DNA of 64,000 bases from contig NZ_CP083388.1 of the NCBI RefSeq assembly GCF_020042285.1, positions 1,638,001 to 1,702,000 of the forward strand. The letters run 5' to 3'. The translations under genes were made by a program, and so were the position numbers. The notes under the pieces are model-generated. The model was not told where the DNA came from. It was given only the letters and a program-made list of their open reading frames with translations, and did not search any database. Shown here one piece after another: positions 36,313-45,713 of this stretch. The stretch is from Ferruginibacter albus. Its GTDB lineage: Bacteria; Bacteroidota; Bacteroidia; Chitinophagales; Chitinophagaceae. How positions within the stretch are numbered: position 1 is the stretch's first letter; each line of letters opens with the position of its first letter.

Positions 36313-36349
36313 AAACTGATAGCAGTAACTTCGGCTATCAGTTTTTTTT
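36313..36349 (+). terminator. rpsU terminator abutting the next start codon
   Basis: AAACTGATAGC (36313-36323) and GCTATCAGTTT (36334-36344) form an 11-bp stem. The T-run fills 36342-36349 and the next base is the A of the recombinase ATG. Confidence 0.85.
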
Positions 36350-37255
36350 ATGCCCCAATATCACCAGGCAACTATACAACATTTTTTAGATTACCTCAAA
36401 TTTCAAAAGCGGTATTCCCAACATACCATTATCTCATACCAGAACGATCTATATTCTTTTTTTGATTACCTGGAAACAGAAATGGGCAACCCTGCATTGG
36501 CAGAGATCAACGCATCTTTTATCCGTTCGTGGCTGGCAGATCTAAAAGAGAAAAAAGATATTACTGCAAAATCAGCCAATCGCAAGATATCTACCTTGAA
36601 ATCTTTCTTTAAATATCAATTAAAACAAGGTGCTGTAACAACAAGCCCTATGACAACGGTGGTTTCGCCAAAAATAAGCAAACGGCTACCGCAATTTGTG
36701 CAGGAGAAAGATATCAGTACTCTATTGACACATGTAGAGTTCCCTGATAATTGGGAAGGCAAAACGCATAGATTGTTGTTGCAATTATTTTACAACACCG
36801 GTATGCGCCGGGCTGAGCTGGTTGGCTTAAAAGAATCACAGATCGATAAAGCCAATGGCTCTATCAAAGTATTAGGAAAAGGCAATAAAGAACGGATATT
36901 GCCGGTAAGCAATGAGTTAATGCAGGCAATACAAGCGTATCAGCAAAATAAAAGAACGGAGTTTGAGGTGTTTGACGGTGAAGTGCTATTGGTAAACGCA
37001 AAAGGAAGCAAGGTTTCCGTTGAACAAGTGTACAAGATCGTAAAGCAATATTTATCGTTAATTACCACTATTGATAAGAAAAGCCCACATGTATTACGCC
37101 ACAGCTTTGCTACGCATTTAATGAATAATGGCGCAGATCTCAACGCTGTTAAAGAGCTGTTGGGGCACAGTAGTTTGGCAGCCACACAGATATATACGCA
37201 TAATACCATTGAGAAACTGAAAGATGTTTATAAGAAGGCGCACCCTAAGGCATAA
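36350..37255 (+). CDS. xerC: Tyrosine recombinase XerC/XerD
   Basis: A site-specific recombinase that resolves chromosome dimers. The 301-residue protein has an N-terminal SAM-like domain (about 5-95) and a catalytic domain with Arg 153 (NTGMRRAEL), the Lys turn LGKGNKER, His 247/Arg 250 (HVLRHSFATHL), His 273 (LLGHSS) and the nucleophile Tyr 282 (QIYTHNT). Length and lack of neighbouring mobile genes favour the housekeeping Xer role over an integrase. XerC versus XerD cannot be settled here. The ATG directly follows the rpsU terminator T-run, leaving no leader of its own. Confidence 0.85.
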   Translation: MPQYHQATIQHFLDYLKFQKRYSQHTIISYQNDLYSFFDYLETEMGNPALAEINASFIRSWLADLKEKKDITAKSANRKISTLKSFFKYQLKQGAVTTSPMTTVVSPKISKRLPQFVQEKDISTLLTHVEFPDNWEGKTHRLLLQLFYNTGMRRAELVGLKESQIDKANGSIKVLGKGNKERILPVSNELMQAIQAYQQNKRTEFEVFDGEVLLVNAKGSKVSVEQVYKIVKQYLSLITTIDKKSPHVLRHSFATHLMNNGADLNAVKELLGHSSLAATQIYTHNTIEKLKDVYKKAHPKA

Positions 37256-37461
37256 ATTGTAGTTTCCGCACAATAAAAAAACTTATTGACAGTTTACTAT
37301 AAAAACGCTTTTTAATTTGGAAAACTCGGTAACAAGGATTAACTTGATGTCAGTAAATCATAAGTTATTTTTCACTCCTAAATCTCTCACTTATGACCTG
37401 ATGTTTACCAGCCCAAATTATTACTCACAAATTATTTGTTCACCTAAAAATTTAGATTGCT

Positions 37462-37761
37462 ATGAACGTAAACATTCAAACAGTGCACTTTGATGCAGAC
37501 ACCAAATTGGTATTGTATGTAGAAAAAAAAGTTTCCAAGCTAACCCAATTTCACGATCGCATCACCAAAGTGAATGTATTTCTTAAATTAGACAATGTTG
37601 TTCACAACATTAAAGACAAGATCGCAGAGATACAGGTGCACGTTCCCCGTCACAACTTTTTTGTGAAATGTTCATCTAAATCGTTCGAGGAAAGTTTTGA
37701 TGAAGCTTTAAACTCAGTAATAACGCAGATAAAGCGAAAAAAAGAAAAGCTTGCAGCATAA
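37462..37761 (+). CDS. hpf: Ribosome hibernation-promoting factor (HPF/RaiA family)
   Basis: A 99-residue protein that binds the small subunit decoding region and inactivates ribosomes in slow growth. The beta-alpha-beta-beta-beta-alpha pattern is visible: MNVNIQTVHFDADTKLVLYV, VEKKVSKLTQF, ITKVNVFLKL, IAEIQVHVP and ESFDEALNSVITQIKRKKEK. It lacks the long C-terminal dimerisation domain, so it is the short form. It sits between the Xer gene and the tRNA/tuf cluster, with its own terminator. Confidence 0.87.
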   Translation: MNVNIQTVHFDADTKLVLYVEKKVSKLTQFHDRITKVNVFLKLDNVVHNIKDKIAEIQVHVPRHNFFVKCSSKSFEESFDEALNSVITQIKRKKEKLAA

Positions 37762-37764
37762 AAT

Positions 37765-37792
37765 AAAAGCCCCGAAAAACGGGGCTTTTTTA
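37765..37792 (+). terminator. Rho-independent terminator of hpf
   Basis: AAAAGCCCCG and CGGGGCTTTT form a perfect 10-bp stem with an A5 loop, then a T-run. It starts four bases after the hpf stop. Confidence 0.93.
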
Positions 37793-37875
37793 ATACTCAA
37801 ATTTTTCAATCCACATTTTTTCTTTTTTAGTGTAAAAAATTCTTTCTCAATATTTCTCTATTATATAAATATACT

Positions 37876-37883
37876 TACCTTTG
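37876..37883 (+). promoter_or_regulatory. Promoter -7 box of the tRNA-tuf cluster
   Basis: TACCTTTG fits TAnnTTTG exactly and lies about 160 bases before the first tRNA. A short open frame across this gap (37751-37990) runs through the hpf terminator and this box and is not taken as a gene. Confidence 0.55.
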
Positions 37884-38041
37884 CCTTCCTTAAAAAAAGG
37901 GTGAGCGGTTTTGTGGGGTGGATTTACCCAAAAGTTCTTTTCAATTGTTGTTCAAAATTTGGTTGCCAATCTATCAGGAATTTCAGATAGGAATTGTGAT
38001 AAACGAAATGGACGAATGATGAATGTAGCAGATTAAAAAAT

Positions 38042-38114
38042 GCCGAAGTAGCTCAGTTGGTAGAGCAACTGATTTGTAATCAGTAGGTCGGGGGTTCGAC
38101 TCCCTTCTTCGGCT
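38042..38114 (+). tRNA. tRNA-Thr (anticodon UGU)
   Basis: A complete 73-base cloverleaf: acceptor GCCGAAG/CTTCGGC, D-arm GCTC...GAGC, anticodon stem ACTGA/TCAGT with TGT at 38075-38077, and TTCGACT T-loop. CCA is not encoded. Confidence 0.96.
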
Positions 38115-38123
38115 CATTTTTTT

Positions 38124-38206
38124 GGGCAGTTACCAGAGTGGCCAAATGGGGCGGACTGTAAATCCGCTGTCTTTCGACTTCGGTGGTTCGAATCCACCAC
38201 TGCCCA
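38124..38206 (+). tRNA. tRNA-Tyr (anticodon GUA)
   Basis: An 83-base class II tRNA: acceptor GGGCAGT/ACTGCCC, anticodon GTA at 38158-38160, a long variable arm with a CTTTCGACTTCGG-like stem, and T-loop TTCGAAT. CCA is not encoded. Confidence 0.96.
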
Positions 38207-38268
38207 CAAAATCAAATTGCATATTTTAGATCGAAAGATTGCAAATTGTTTAGTTCTTTTAACGCCTC

Positions 38269-38296
38269 CAATTTGGAATTTCTAATTTGGAATTTT
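38269..38296 (+). repeat. Short direct repeat between tRNA genes
   Basis: AATTTGGAATTT occurs twice with CT between. It is a low-complexity sequence typical of gaps in this genome type. Confidence 0.5.
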
Positions 38297-38303
38297 ATTA
38301 TAT

Positions 38304-38376
38304 GCGGAAGTAGCTCATTTGGTAGAGCGGTAGCCTTCCAAGCTTCAGGTGGCCGGTTCGAGCCCGGTCTTCCGCT
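38304..38376 (+). tRNA. tRNA-Gly (anticodon UCC)
   Basis: A 73-base cloverleaf: acceptor GCGGAAG/CTTCCGC, anticodon loop CTTCCAA with TCC at 38337-38339, T-loop TTCGAGC. CCA is not encoded. Confidence 0.96.
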
Positions 38377-38457
38377 CCAGTAGATCCGAAAGGATCTCTT
38401 AGTTCTTTATATAGGATATAAGTTGAGTGTAATTTTTTCACGAAAACTCTATAACAA

Positions 38458-38529
<72 letters not shown>

Positions 38530-38540
38530 CACTTGATTGT

Positions 38541-38590
38541 TGAATGATGCTGAAACGCTACAAGTGAGTAACACAAGGATGCTGATTAGC
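38541..38590 (-). repeat. Dispersed repeat family A, copy A4
   Basis: On the reverse strand it reads GCATCCTTGTGTTACTCACTT, then GTAGCGTTTCAGCATCATTCA, matching the order of A3 (CATCGTTGTGTCACTCACTT, CGGCATATCAATATTCA). It sits in the tRNA-tuf spacer. Confidence 0.55.
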
Positions 38591-38648
38591 GATACCATCG
38601 CTGGTTACATAAAATCAAATTTTAAAACAATTATTAAAACAAATAAAA

Positions 38649-39836
38649 ATGGCAAAAGAGACCTTCAAAAGGGAGAAACCCCACGTTAACGTTGGTACTA
38701 TTGGTCACGTAGATCATGGTAAAACAACCCTAACTGCCGCTATTACCGATATTTTGTCTAAAAAAGGTTTAGCGGAAGCAAAGAAATATGATGAAATTGA
38801 TGGTGCACCTGAAGAAAGAGAAAGAGGTATCACTATCAATACTGCTCACGTAGAATATCAAACAGCTAACAGACACTACGCTCACGTAGATTGTCCTGGT
38901 CACGCTGACTATGTTAAAAATATGATCACTGGTGCTGCTCAGATGGATGGTGCAATCCTGGTTGTTGCTGCTACTGACGGACCAATGCCTCAAACAAAAG
39001 AACATATCCTTTTGGCTCGCCAGGTGGGTGTTCCTCGTATTGTGGTTTTCATGAACAAAGTTGACTTGGTTGATGATCCTGAATTATTGGAATTAGTTGA
39101 AATGGAGATTCGTGAGTTGTTAACTTCTTACGGTTTTGATGGCGACAATACTCCAATCATCCAAGGTTCTGCAACAGGCGCTTTAGCTGGTGAAGCTAAA
39201 TGGGTAGCTAAAGTTGACGAATTAATGGATGCTGTTGATACTTATATTCCATTACCTCCTCGTCCGGTTGATCAAGCTTTCTTGATGAGCGTGGAAGACG
39301 TATTCTCTATCACCGGTCGTGGTACAGTTGCTACTGGTCGTATCGAAAGAGGTCGTATTAAAGTAGGTGAAGGTGTGGAAATCGTAGGGTTGATCGCTGC
39401 TCCTTTAACTTCTACTGTAACAGGTGTGGAAATGTTCAAGAAATTATTGGATGAAGGTGAAGCTGGTGATAACGCAGGTTTATTATTACGCGGTATTGAA
39501 AAAACTCAGATCCGTCGTGGTATGGTAATCTGTAAACCAGGTTCAATCACTCCTCACACTGAATTTAAAGGTGAAGTGTACGTATTGAGCAAAGAAGAAG
39601 GTGGACGTCATACTCCATTCTTCAACAAATATCGTCCTCAATTCTATTTTCGTACTACAGACGTAACCGGAGAAGTTACTTTGAATGCAGGTACTGAAAT
39701 GGTTATGCCTGGTGATAATACCAACTTGACTGTTACATTGATCCAACCAATCGCGATGGAAAAAGGTTTGAAATTTGCGATTCGTGAAGGTGGACGTACA
39801 GTAGGTGCCGGTCAGGTAACTGAAATTTTAAAATAA
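38649..39836 (+). CDS. tuf: Elongation factor Tu
   Basis: GTPase that delivers aminoacyl-tRNA to the ribosome. 395 residues. G1 GHVDHGKTT (about 19-27), switch [17 protein letters not shown]3 [13 protein letters not shown]4 NKVD and G5-region SATGAL are intact. Domains 2 and 3 follow ([44 protein letters not shown] beyond it). It is embedded between tRNA genes as in many bacteria. No Shine-Dalgarno sequence is seen; the upstream sequence is A-rich. Confidence 0.98.
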   Translation: MAKETFKREKPHVNVGTIGHVDHGKTTLTAAITDILSKKGLAEAKKYDEIDGAPEERERGITINTAHVEYQTANRHYAHVDCPGHADYVKNMITGAAQMDGAILVVAATDGPMPQTKEHILLARQVGVPRIVVFMNKVDLVDDPELLELVEMEIRELLTSYGFDGDNTPIIQGSATGALAGEAKWVAKVDELMDAVDTYIPLPPRPVDQAFLMSVEDVFSITGRGTVATGRIERGRIKVGEGVEIVGLIAAPLTSTVTGVEMFKKLLDEGEAGDNAGLLLRGIEKTQIRRGMVICKPGSITPHTEFKGEVYVLSKEEGGRHTPFFNKYRPQFYFRTTDVTGEVTLNAGTEMVMPGDNTNLTVTLIQPIAMEKGLKFAIREGGRTVGAGQVTEILK

Positions 39837-39875
39837 GCTAAAGGCGCAAGCTTTTAGCCCAAAGCAAATAGTTCT

Positions 39876-39883
39876 TATATTTG
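39876..39883 (+). promoter_or_regulatory. Promoter -7 box before tRNA-Trp-secE-nusG
   Basis: TATATTTG fits TAnnTTTG exactly, 40 bases after the tuf stop. A hairpin (CTAAAAGCT 39893-39901 with AGCTTTTAG 39920-39928) follows the predicted start and precedes tRNA-Trp. Confidence 0.55.
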
Positions 39884-39934
39884 CAACATATTCTAAAAGC
39901 TGTTTCGGTAAAACGGAATAGCTTTTAGCTTTCT

Positions 39935-40005
39935 ACGGGCATGGTGCAACGGTAGCATACGGGTCTCCAAAACCTTTGATCTGGGTTCGAATCCTAGTGC
40001 CCGTG
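39935..40005 (+). tRNA. tRNA-Trp (anticodon CCA)
   Basis: A 71-base cloverleaf: acceptor ACGGGCA/TGCCCGT, anticodon loop CTCCAAA with CCA at 39967-39969, T-loop TTCGAAT. The outermost pair of the anticodon stem is a C/T mismatch, so that stem is weak. It lies 34 bases before secE. Confidence 0.93.
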
Positions 40006-40039
40006 CAAATTAATTTGCATACTTGGTAAATTAAATCTA

Positions 40040-40237
40040 ATGAATAAAGTAAGAACATATTTAGGCGATTCTTATAAAGAATTGGTTGAAAAAGTATCCT
40101 GGCCAACCTGGGAGCAATTGCAGCAGTCAACTGTAATTGTTTTAGGAGCTACGCTGGTAATTACAGCTATTGTAGCTTTGATGGACTTTGTGGCAAACGG
40201 AGCTTTGAAATTTATTTACTCTATATTTAAATCGTAA
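40040..40237 (+). CDS. secE: Preprotein translocase subunit SecE
   Basis: The 65-residue single-helix form: an amphipathic N-terminal helix with the conserved KELVEKVSWPTWEQLQQST, then one membrane helix (VIVLGATLVITAIVALMDFV). It stabilises the SecY channel. Its stop overlaps the nusG ATG by one base, the standard coupled arrangement. Confidence 0.95.
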   Translation: MNKVRTYLGDSYKELVEKVSWPTWEQLQQSTVIVLGATLVITAIVALMDFVANGALKFIYSIFKS

Positions 40238-40827
40238 TGGAAGCAACAGCAACAGCAACGCAGGAAAAAGAAAGCAAATGGTACGTACTGCGTGTAGTGA
40301 GCGGTAAAGAGCGCAAGATAAAAGAGTATCTTGATAAAGATATTGTACGCAACGGATGGTCTGAAGTTATCAAGCAGGTTTTTTTACCCGTAGAAAAAGT
40401 ATATAAAGTGCAGAATGGTAAAAAAGTAATGCGTGAAAGAAACTTCTATCCCGGTTATGTAATGTTGGAAGTAGCAGGAGATAAGTTGAATGATGACATG
40501 GTACAACATATCAGTAACATCACCAACGTAATGCACTTTTTAACCGATGGCAAAGGAAGTAAAGGAAATATTATTTCTTTGCGTAAGGCTGAAGTAAATA
40601 AGATGTTAGGTAAGATGGATGAAATGGGCGAAGCAGGCGGTATGACAATGAGCGAGCCATTCATCGTGGGTGAAACCATTAAGATCATTGACGGACCGTT
40701 CAACGACTTTAACGGTGTGATAGAGGAAGTAAATGATGAAAAGAAGAAACTCAAAGTACAGGTGAAGATATTTGGTCGAGCCACACCTGTAGAATTAAAT
40801 TATATGCAAGTAGAAAAACTATCGTAA
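40237..40827 (+). CDS. nusG: Transcription elongation factor NusG
   Basis: A 196-residue processivity factor linking RNA polymerase with Rho or the ribosome. The NGN domain (about 12-125) has SKWYVLRVVSGKERKIKEYL, FLPVEKVYKVQNGKK and RNFYPGYVMLEV. The C-terminal KOW domain (about 140-196) reads GETIKIIDGPFNDFNGVIEE and ends ATPVELNYMQVEKLS. Its last codons form the left arm of its own terminator. Confidence 0.96.
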   Translation: MEATATATQEKESKWYVLRVVSGKERKIKEYLDKDIVRNGWSEVIKQVFLPVEKVYKVQNGKKVMRERNFYPGYVMLEVAGDKLNDDMVQHISNITNVMHFLTDGKGSKGNIISLRKAEVNKMLGKMDEMGEAGGMTMSEPFIVGETIKIIDGPFNDFNGVIEEVNDEKKKLKVQVKIFGRATPVELNYMQVEKLS

Positions 40828-40845
40828 TGATAGTTTTTCTTATTT
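40812..40845 (+). terminator. Terminator overlapping the nusG stop
   Basis: AGAAAAACTATC (40812-40823) and GATAGTTTTTCT (40829-40840) form a perfect 12-bp stem, loop GTAAT. The nusG stop TAA (40825-40827) lies in the loop. The stem is AT-rich and the following T-tract is interrupted. Confidence 0.6.
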
Positions 40846-40882
40846 TTGGGCATTGCTATTTAATTAAAGATTGCTATTTGCT

Positions 40883-42832
40883 ATGAATAAGAGAAAACTT
40901 TTATTCAGTGCCACTTTAATGCTTTCGCTATTTGCCAAAGCCCAAACACCACTCGGCACTGATAATGTACAAGCCATTTCTATTGCAGTAAATACTGCCT
41001 TAACTACACCTTACATTGTTCCTCCAAATGTCAGCGGAGTCATTAACGACCCAACAGACCCGGCACAGAATTATGGTATCGTTGTAAACGTTTTAAACGG
41101 CAGCACGCCTATTACAGCGGCTAACTATACACTAACAGCCGCCAGTAGTAAAACAAGTGTAGTGGCTAATGCTGATATAACCATTACTCAGAGTGATGGT
41201 TACGCAACAGTTAAAATAAAGCCTAAAGCAGTTGGCTATTCTACCATCACGTTAACACTTACCAGCGGAGGTAGCAGTAAAACATATAAGGTCAGCTATG
41301 CTGCTTCTGCGTCAGCTGTGGATCCTATACATACTTTCTGGCATACTGGTTATTCCGATGCATCAGGTTGCGTTGCATTGGATAGTAATTATATGGTAAT
41401 GTGTGATGATGAAATGAATTACCTGTTTGTTACAGCCCGCAACCAATCGGGCATGTACGTAAAAAAATATTATTATGGTGATTCTGTAGGATTGACAGAT
41501 GGCAGCAAAGGAAACTACAAAGAAACAGATGCGGAAGCTTGTGTAAGAAGCACTGCTTATCCTAACCGCGTATATTGGACAGGCTCTATGGGGAGTGATG
41601 CCGGAGATAATGCCAGCTGTTTATTTGCGACAAACATGAGCGGGACCGGTGCTAATACTAATTTTTCTTTAGTAGGACATTATAATTCGCTTCGAAAAAA
41701 TTTAGTTACCTGGGGAGATGCACACAGCTACAATTTCACCTCCAGCGCAGCCAGCAGTCACGATTCAAAAACCATTGACGGATTTAATGTAGAAGGAATA
41801 ACGATCGGTCCTGATAACACTACTTTGTACATCGGCTTCAGGGCGCCATTAGTACCCACTTCTAATCGTAAAAAAGCTCTGATAGCACCGTTACTAAATT
41901 TCGAAAGCTGGTTTAACAATGGTAATCCTTCCGGAACTCCAACCTTTGGTGCTCCTATTGAATTAGATCTGGGTGGCAGAGGTTTTAGAGACATCGTACG
42001 CATGTCGGATGGTACGTACATAATTGTTGCCGGTAACTATGCAGGCAACCCGCTTACCGGTGCTGTTTTTCAATGGAGTGGTAATGCAGCAGACGCACCA
42101 ATACAAATCCCTCAATTTGATATCAGTGCATTAAATGCTGAATCTGTTTTGGAGATTGATAAGAATGGCCAGATGCAAAAAGACCGTTTGGAAATTCTAA
42201 GTGATAATGGTTCGTACGAATTTTATAATGATGGCAATGAAGCAAAAGATCTGGGTGACGATGAGTTTAAAAAATATCGTGGAGATATATTGATAGCACC
42301 TTCTAATGTAGTGCCGGTGCACATTCAATCCTTTACTGCAACACAGCAAAACAATGCAGCTGTTTTAAATTGGGTAATTGGTAATACAGATGATGCAAAA
42401 ACATTTGAAATAATGCGTTCAACCAACGGTAAAGATTTTTCATCAATAGCTACTGAAAATTTTGTTGCAGGTAAAACAGCGTATTCTTATACCGATGCTA
42501 ACATTGATGGAACTGTTTATTACAAGGTTAAGATAATGGATGAAAGCAATGCAGTATTTTATACTACCGTTGCAGATCTAAATTTTAATAGTGCGAATGT
42601 TATTAAATTATATCCCAACCCGATCAATAATAATTCATTTACTATCTCCAACAATGCCATAAGCGCTAAGCAAATAAAGATTTACGATCTGAAAGGCGCT
42701 TTAGTAAAATCAATTACCTCTTATAACCCTTCGGTTGATATTGATGCCGCTAACTGGAGTAGGGGAACCTATATTGTTGAAGTGACAGATGCTACTAATA
42801 AGTTGTTGTTGAAGCAGGCCGTGGTAAAGTAA
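40883..42832 (+). CDS. Type IX secreted protein with C-terminal sorting domain
   Basis: A 649-residue exported protein: signal peptide MNKRKLLFSATLMLSLFAKAQ, an N-terminal Ig-like region (to about 140), a large central region with beta-propeller-like repeats (ALDSNYMVMCDDEMNYLFV, GFNVEGITIGPDNTTLYIGF), a fibronectin-like part at about 490-570, and a C-terminal type A sorting domain (VIKLYPNPINNNSFTISNN to LLKQAVVK). Surface-exposed or released; activity unknown. The ATG at 40883 is preferred over an in-frame TTG 12 bases upstream. It separates nusG from rplK. Confidence 0.82.
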   Translation: MNKRKLLFSATLMLSLFAKAQTPLGTDNVQAISIAVNTALTTPYIVPPNVSGVINDPTDPAQNYGIVVNVLNGSTPITAANYTLTAASSKTSVVANADITITQSDGYATVKIKPKAVGYSTITLTLTSGGSSKTYKVSYAASASAVDPIHTFWHTGYSDASGCVALDSNYMVMCDDEMNYLFVTARNQSGMYVKKYYYGDSVGLTDGSKGNYKETDAEACVRSTAYPNRVYWTGSMGSDAGDNASCLFATNMSGTGANTNFSLVGHYNSLRKNLVTWGDAHSYNFTSSAASSHDSKTIDGFNVEGITIGPDNTTLYIGFRAPLVPTSNRKKALIAPLLNFESWFNNGNPSGTPTFGAPIELDLGGRGFRDIVRMSDGTYIIVAGNYAGNPLTGAVFQWSGNAADAPIQIPQFDISALNAESVLEIDKNGQMQKDRLEILSDNGSYEFYNDGNEAKDLGDDEFKKYRGDILIAPSNVVPVHIQSFTATQQNNAAVLNWVIGNTDDAKTFEIMRSTNGKDFSSIATENFVAGKTAYSYTDANIDGTVYYKVKIMDESNAVFYTTVADLNFNSANVIKLYPNPINNNSFTISNNAISAKQIKIYDLKGALVKSITSYNPSVDIDAANWSRGTYIVEVTDATNKLLLKQAVVK

Positions 42833-42975
42833 GTTTTAGCCATGCATCTCTTTTAATAATTCAATTTTAAATAAGTTGGTTACATTAATTGAATTCATTT
42901 TTACTTAATCGTACTCCTTTGCCTTCTTTAAATTGTCTATTAAGTAAAGTTTTCCTGTTTTTAAAACCTGTCATA

Positions 42976-43671
42976 ATGAAATATCTTTTCCCGGCACTCT
43001 TAATTTTTTGTCAGATGTCTGTTTATTCCCAATCTAACCAATCAGAGGATTGGCCCAACTTAAGAAAGTATGCAGATTCAAATAAGCTGTTACCTGCAAA
43101 AACAATTGGTGAAAAACGAATTGTTTTCATGGGTAATTCTATTACAGAATTTTGGAAACAAATTGATTCTTCTTTTTTTGCTAATAAAAGTTTTGTAAAT
43201 AGAGGCATATCAGGACAAACATCTTCACAGATGCTACTTCGTTTTAGGCAGGATGTAATTGATATAAAGCCCGATGTTGTTGTTATTTTAGCCGGTATAA
43301 ATGATATTGCCGAAAATACCGGGCCAATAAGCCTGGAAGATATTTTAGGTAACATTATTTCAATGTGTGAATTGGCAAAGACAAATAAGATCAAAGTAGT
43401 TCTTTCTTCCGTTCTTCCGGCAAATAAATTTCTTTGGCGAATGAATATAAAACCTGCTGAAAAAGTTATCCGTTTAAATGACATGATCAGATCCTATGCA
43501 GCAAAAAATAATATTGTTTTTTTAGACTATTATTCTGCAATGGTAGACGACCAGAAAGGCTTAGGCAAGGAATTTTCCGAAGATGGTGTTCATCCTAATT
43601 TAAAAGGGTATAAAATAATGGAACCTTTGGTAGTAAAAGCTATATCCAAGGCATTAAAACATAAGAATTAG
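42976..43671 (+). CDS. Exported SGNH/GDSL-type esterase
   Basis: A 231-residue hydrolase with a signal peptide (MKYLFPALLIFCQMSVYSQ). The four SGNH blocks are visible: GNSITE (nucleophile Ser), the block II Gly in NRGISGQTSSQML, the Asn in LAGINDIAENT and DGVHPNLKGY with Asp and His. It probably deacylates carbohydrate esters or lipids in the periplasm. The ATG at 42976 gives a proper signal peptide; the frame is open to a TTG at 42889. Confidence 0.85.
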   Translation: MKYLFPALLIFCQMSVYSQSNQSEDWPNLRKYADSNKLLPAKTIGEKRIVFMGNSITEFWKQIDSSFFANKSFVNRGISGQTSSQMLLRFRQDVIDIKPDVVVILAGINDIAENTGPISLEDILGNIISMCELAKTNKIKVVLSSVLPANKFLWRMNIKPAEKVIRLNDMIRSYAAKNNIVFLDYYSAMVDDQKGLGKEFSEDGVHPNLKGYKIMEPLVVKAISKALKHKN

Positions 43672-43888
43672 TAAAAAATATAACATTAATAAAAACTTCT
43701 GCTAACAGCTTAGAACAGCAGGCTATGATGAAAAAATTGCGCTACAGATAGAAACGGTAATTGCCATTAATAAATTTATAATGAAGCAAGGCAGAATAAA
43801 GTAGAATAAGATTCGGCAAAATAACTTTTTTATTTTTTATAATCCTTATCTTTCAAGTTACCTTATTAAATGCTAAATAAGTAGTGCC

Positions 43889-45691
43889 ATGAAAATAAAG
43901 ATATTCTTTCTGTTTGTTAGTTTCCTTACAGTAACTACATTTTCTTATGCACAATTAAAGCGGGCTGCGCACTGGTATTTTGGTTACCAGGCTGGTCTCG
44001 ATTTTTCCTTAGGAACACCACATGCCGATACAACCGGAAAGTTAATTTCCATCGAAGGTTGTTCAACAATGTCTGATACAACGGGGAAATTGCTTTTTTA
44101 TTCAAATGGCGAAATGATATGGAACAGCCATCACTTGATTATGCCAAATGGTAATCAATTAATAGGAGACCAATCATCATCCCAATCTTCACTTATTGTT
44201 CCAAAGCCGGGCAATGATTTTATTTATTATCTTTTTTCTTCTGTGGGAGATATTCCTGAATTAACGGGCTTAAGATATACTATTATTGATATGAGTTTGG
44301 ATGGAGGCTTGGGAGATGTGATCTCTAAGGATAATTTATTATTTACTCCCGGAACCGAGAGCCTTGCTGGTACGATGCATTGCAATGCAAAAGATTATTG
44401 GATAGTAAGTGTACAATTTGCAGGTACTGTTGCAAAATTTTATGCATATTTATTAAATAGCACTGGATTAAACAGCCCGGTGATCTCTACGCTTTCTATT
44501 CCTTCCTTAAACAATGTAGCGTTTTTAAATTTTTCCCAGGATGGAAAGCTTTTAGCATTAAATAGTTTGGGTTCAGCTATTTATTTATTTGACTTTAATA
44601 CACAAACCGGGCAGTTGACTCTTAAACAAACTATTTTAGACAGGATTAACGAGAATGTTTATTCAAACGCAATATCTCCTGACAATTCAAAATTATATAT
44701 TACTTCCTGGGTAGCGGGTGGCTACAGTTATCTTTCACAATTTAATTTAACGGCATCAAACATTACTGCTTCAAGAGTAGATATTGATAGTGTAGATTAC
44801 AGGGACGGCAGCCCTAATGGGTATGGTTTTATTGGACAAGTGAAACTGGCACCGGATCAACGTATGTATGTCAGCAGATGGAACCAGGATCATCCATTTC
44901 AAACGAACCCGGATACCTATTATTCCTTAGATAGCATTGATGTGGTAAACTTCCCAAACCTAAGCGGGAATTCCTGCGGTTTTCAACGTAATTTTCTTTG
45001 CCTGGATCATAAACCCACAATGGAAGGATTGCCTAATTTCATCAGCAATTTTACCAGCTTAACGCCACCTGATACCAATGCCTGTGCTAATTTAGGTTTT
45101 ACTATTATTAACACTGCTATTTGTGCGGGCGAAAGTTATCAATTGCCAAGTGGAGGTTTAATAAATAAGCGGGGAACCTATAAAGATACCGTAAGAAATG
45201 TTACAGGCAATGATAGTCTTTTAACCATTGTTAACTTGACAATAAACCCAATTGAAACGATCAGTATAACCGATTCTTTTTATAACGGACAATCTTATAC
45301 ATTACCATCGGGAAATAGGGTAAATGCTGCCGGCGTTTATCAAAGTATTTTAAAAGACAGAAATGGCTGCGACAGTATTATTAATACGACTTTAAAGGTC
45401 CGGCTATTAGCGGATTGCATTTTAAATCCTCCCAAAGCATTTACTCCTAATGAAGATGGTAATAATGATGTATGGGTGGTAACAAATTCTGAGTGTATTA
45501 GATATAGTATCGTCAATATTTACAATCGTTGGGGCGGGCTTGTATATCATTCTGATAATTACAATAATGATTGGGATGGCAAATATCAAAATAAGCCTGT
45601 TGCCGATGGCACGTATTATTATGTGATTAAAGCTATATACAACGATTCAAGCGTTAGAACATTGACAGGAAATGTTACTATAATTCGATGA
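43889..45691 (+). CDS. Type IX secreted protein with gliding-motility-type (CHU_C) sorting domain
   Basis: A 600-residue cell-surface protein. The signal peptide ends in TTFSYAQ. A WD/propeller-like N-terminal region with AHWYFGYQAGLDFS and repeated DTTGKL motifs is typical of this group. The end is a type B sorting domain (NPPKAFTPNEDGNNDVWVV, IYNRWGGLVYHSDNYNNDWDG, ADGTYYYVI, LTGNVTIIR). Short repeats with Cys (AGESYQLPSGG, NGQSYTLPSGN) lie at about 410-490. Likely attached to the surface; ligand unknown. Confidence 0.85.
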   Translation: MKIKIFFLFVSFLTVTTFSYAQLKRAAHWYFGYQAGLDFSLGTPHADTTGKLISIEGCSTMSDTTGKLLFYSNGEMIWNSHHLIMPNGNQLIGDQSSSQSSLIVPKPGNDFIYYLFSSVGDIPELTGLRYTIIDMSLDGGLGDVISKDNLLFTPGTESLAGTMHCNAKDYWIVSVQFAGTVAKFYAYLLNSTGLNSPVISTLSIPSLNNVAFLNFSQDGKLLALNSLGSAIYLFDFNTQTGQLTLKQTILDRINENVYSNAISPDNSKLYITSWVAGGYSYLSQFNLTASNITASRVDIDSVDYRDGSPNGYGFIGQVKLAPDQRMYVSRWNQDHPFQTNPDTYYSLDSIDVVNFPNLSGNSCGFQRNFLCLDHKPTMEGLPNFISNFTSLTPPDTNACANLGFTIINTAICAGESYQLPSGGLINKRGTYKDTVRNVTGNDSLLTIVNLTINPIETISITDSFYNGQSYTLPSGNRVNAAGVYQSILKDRNGCDSIINTTLKVRLLADCILNPPKAFTPNEDGNNDVWVVTNSECIRYSIVNIYNRWGGLVYHSDNYNNDWDGKYQNKPVADGTYYYVIKAIYNDSSVRTLTGNVTIIR

Positions 45692-45713
45692 TAAAATGTT
45701 TTCTATAGCCTAC

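Noticed and set aside
36350..37255. Mobile-element integrase near tRNA genes
   Set aside because: The recombinase has the length and motifs of housekeeping Xer proteins, and no tRNA-derived direct repeat or phage gene was found between it and the tRNA cluster.
37751..37990. 79-codon open frame between hpf and the tRNA genes
   Set aside because: It runs through the hpf terminator and a promoter box and has a low-complexity, Phe-rich translation with no family resemblance.
43672..43888. Possible degenerate repeat B or small gene between the esterase and CHU_C protein genes
   Set aside because: Fragments such as GATAGAAACGG resemble family B, but the order of blocks is not kept, and no frame of useful length exists.
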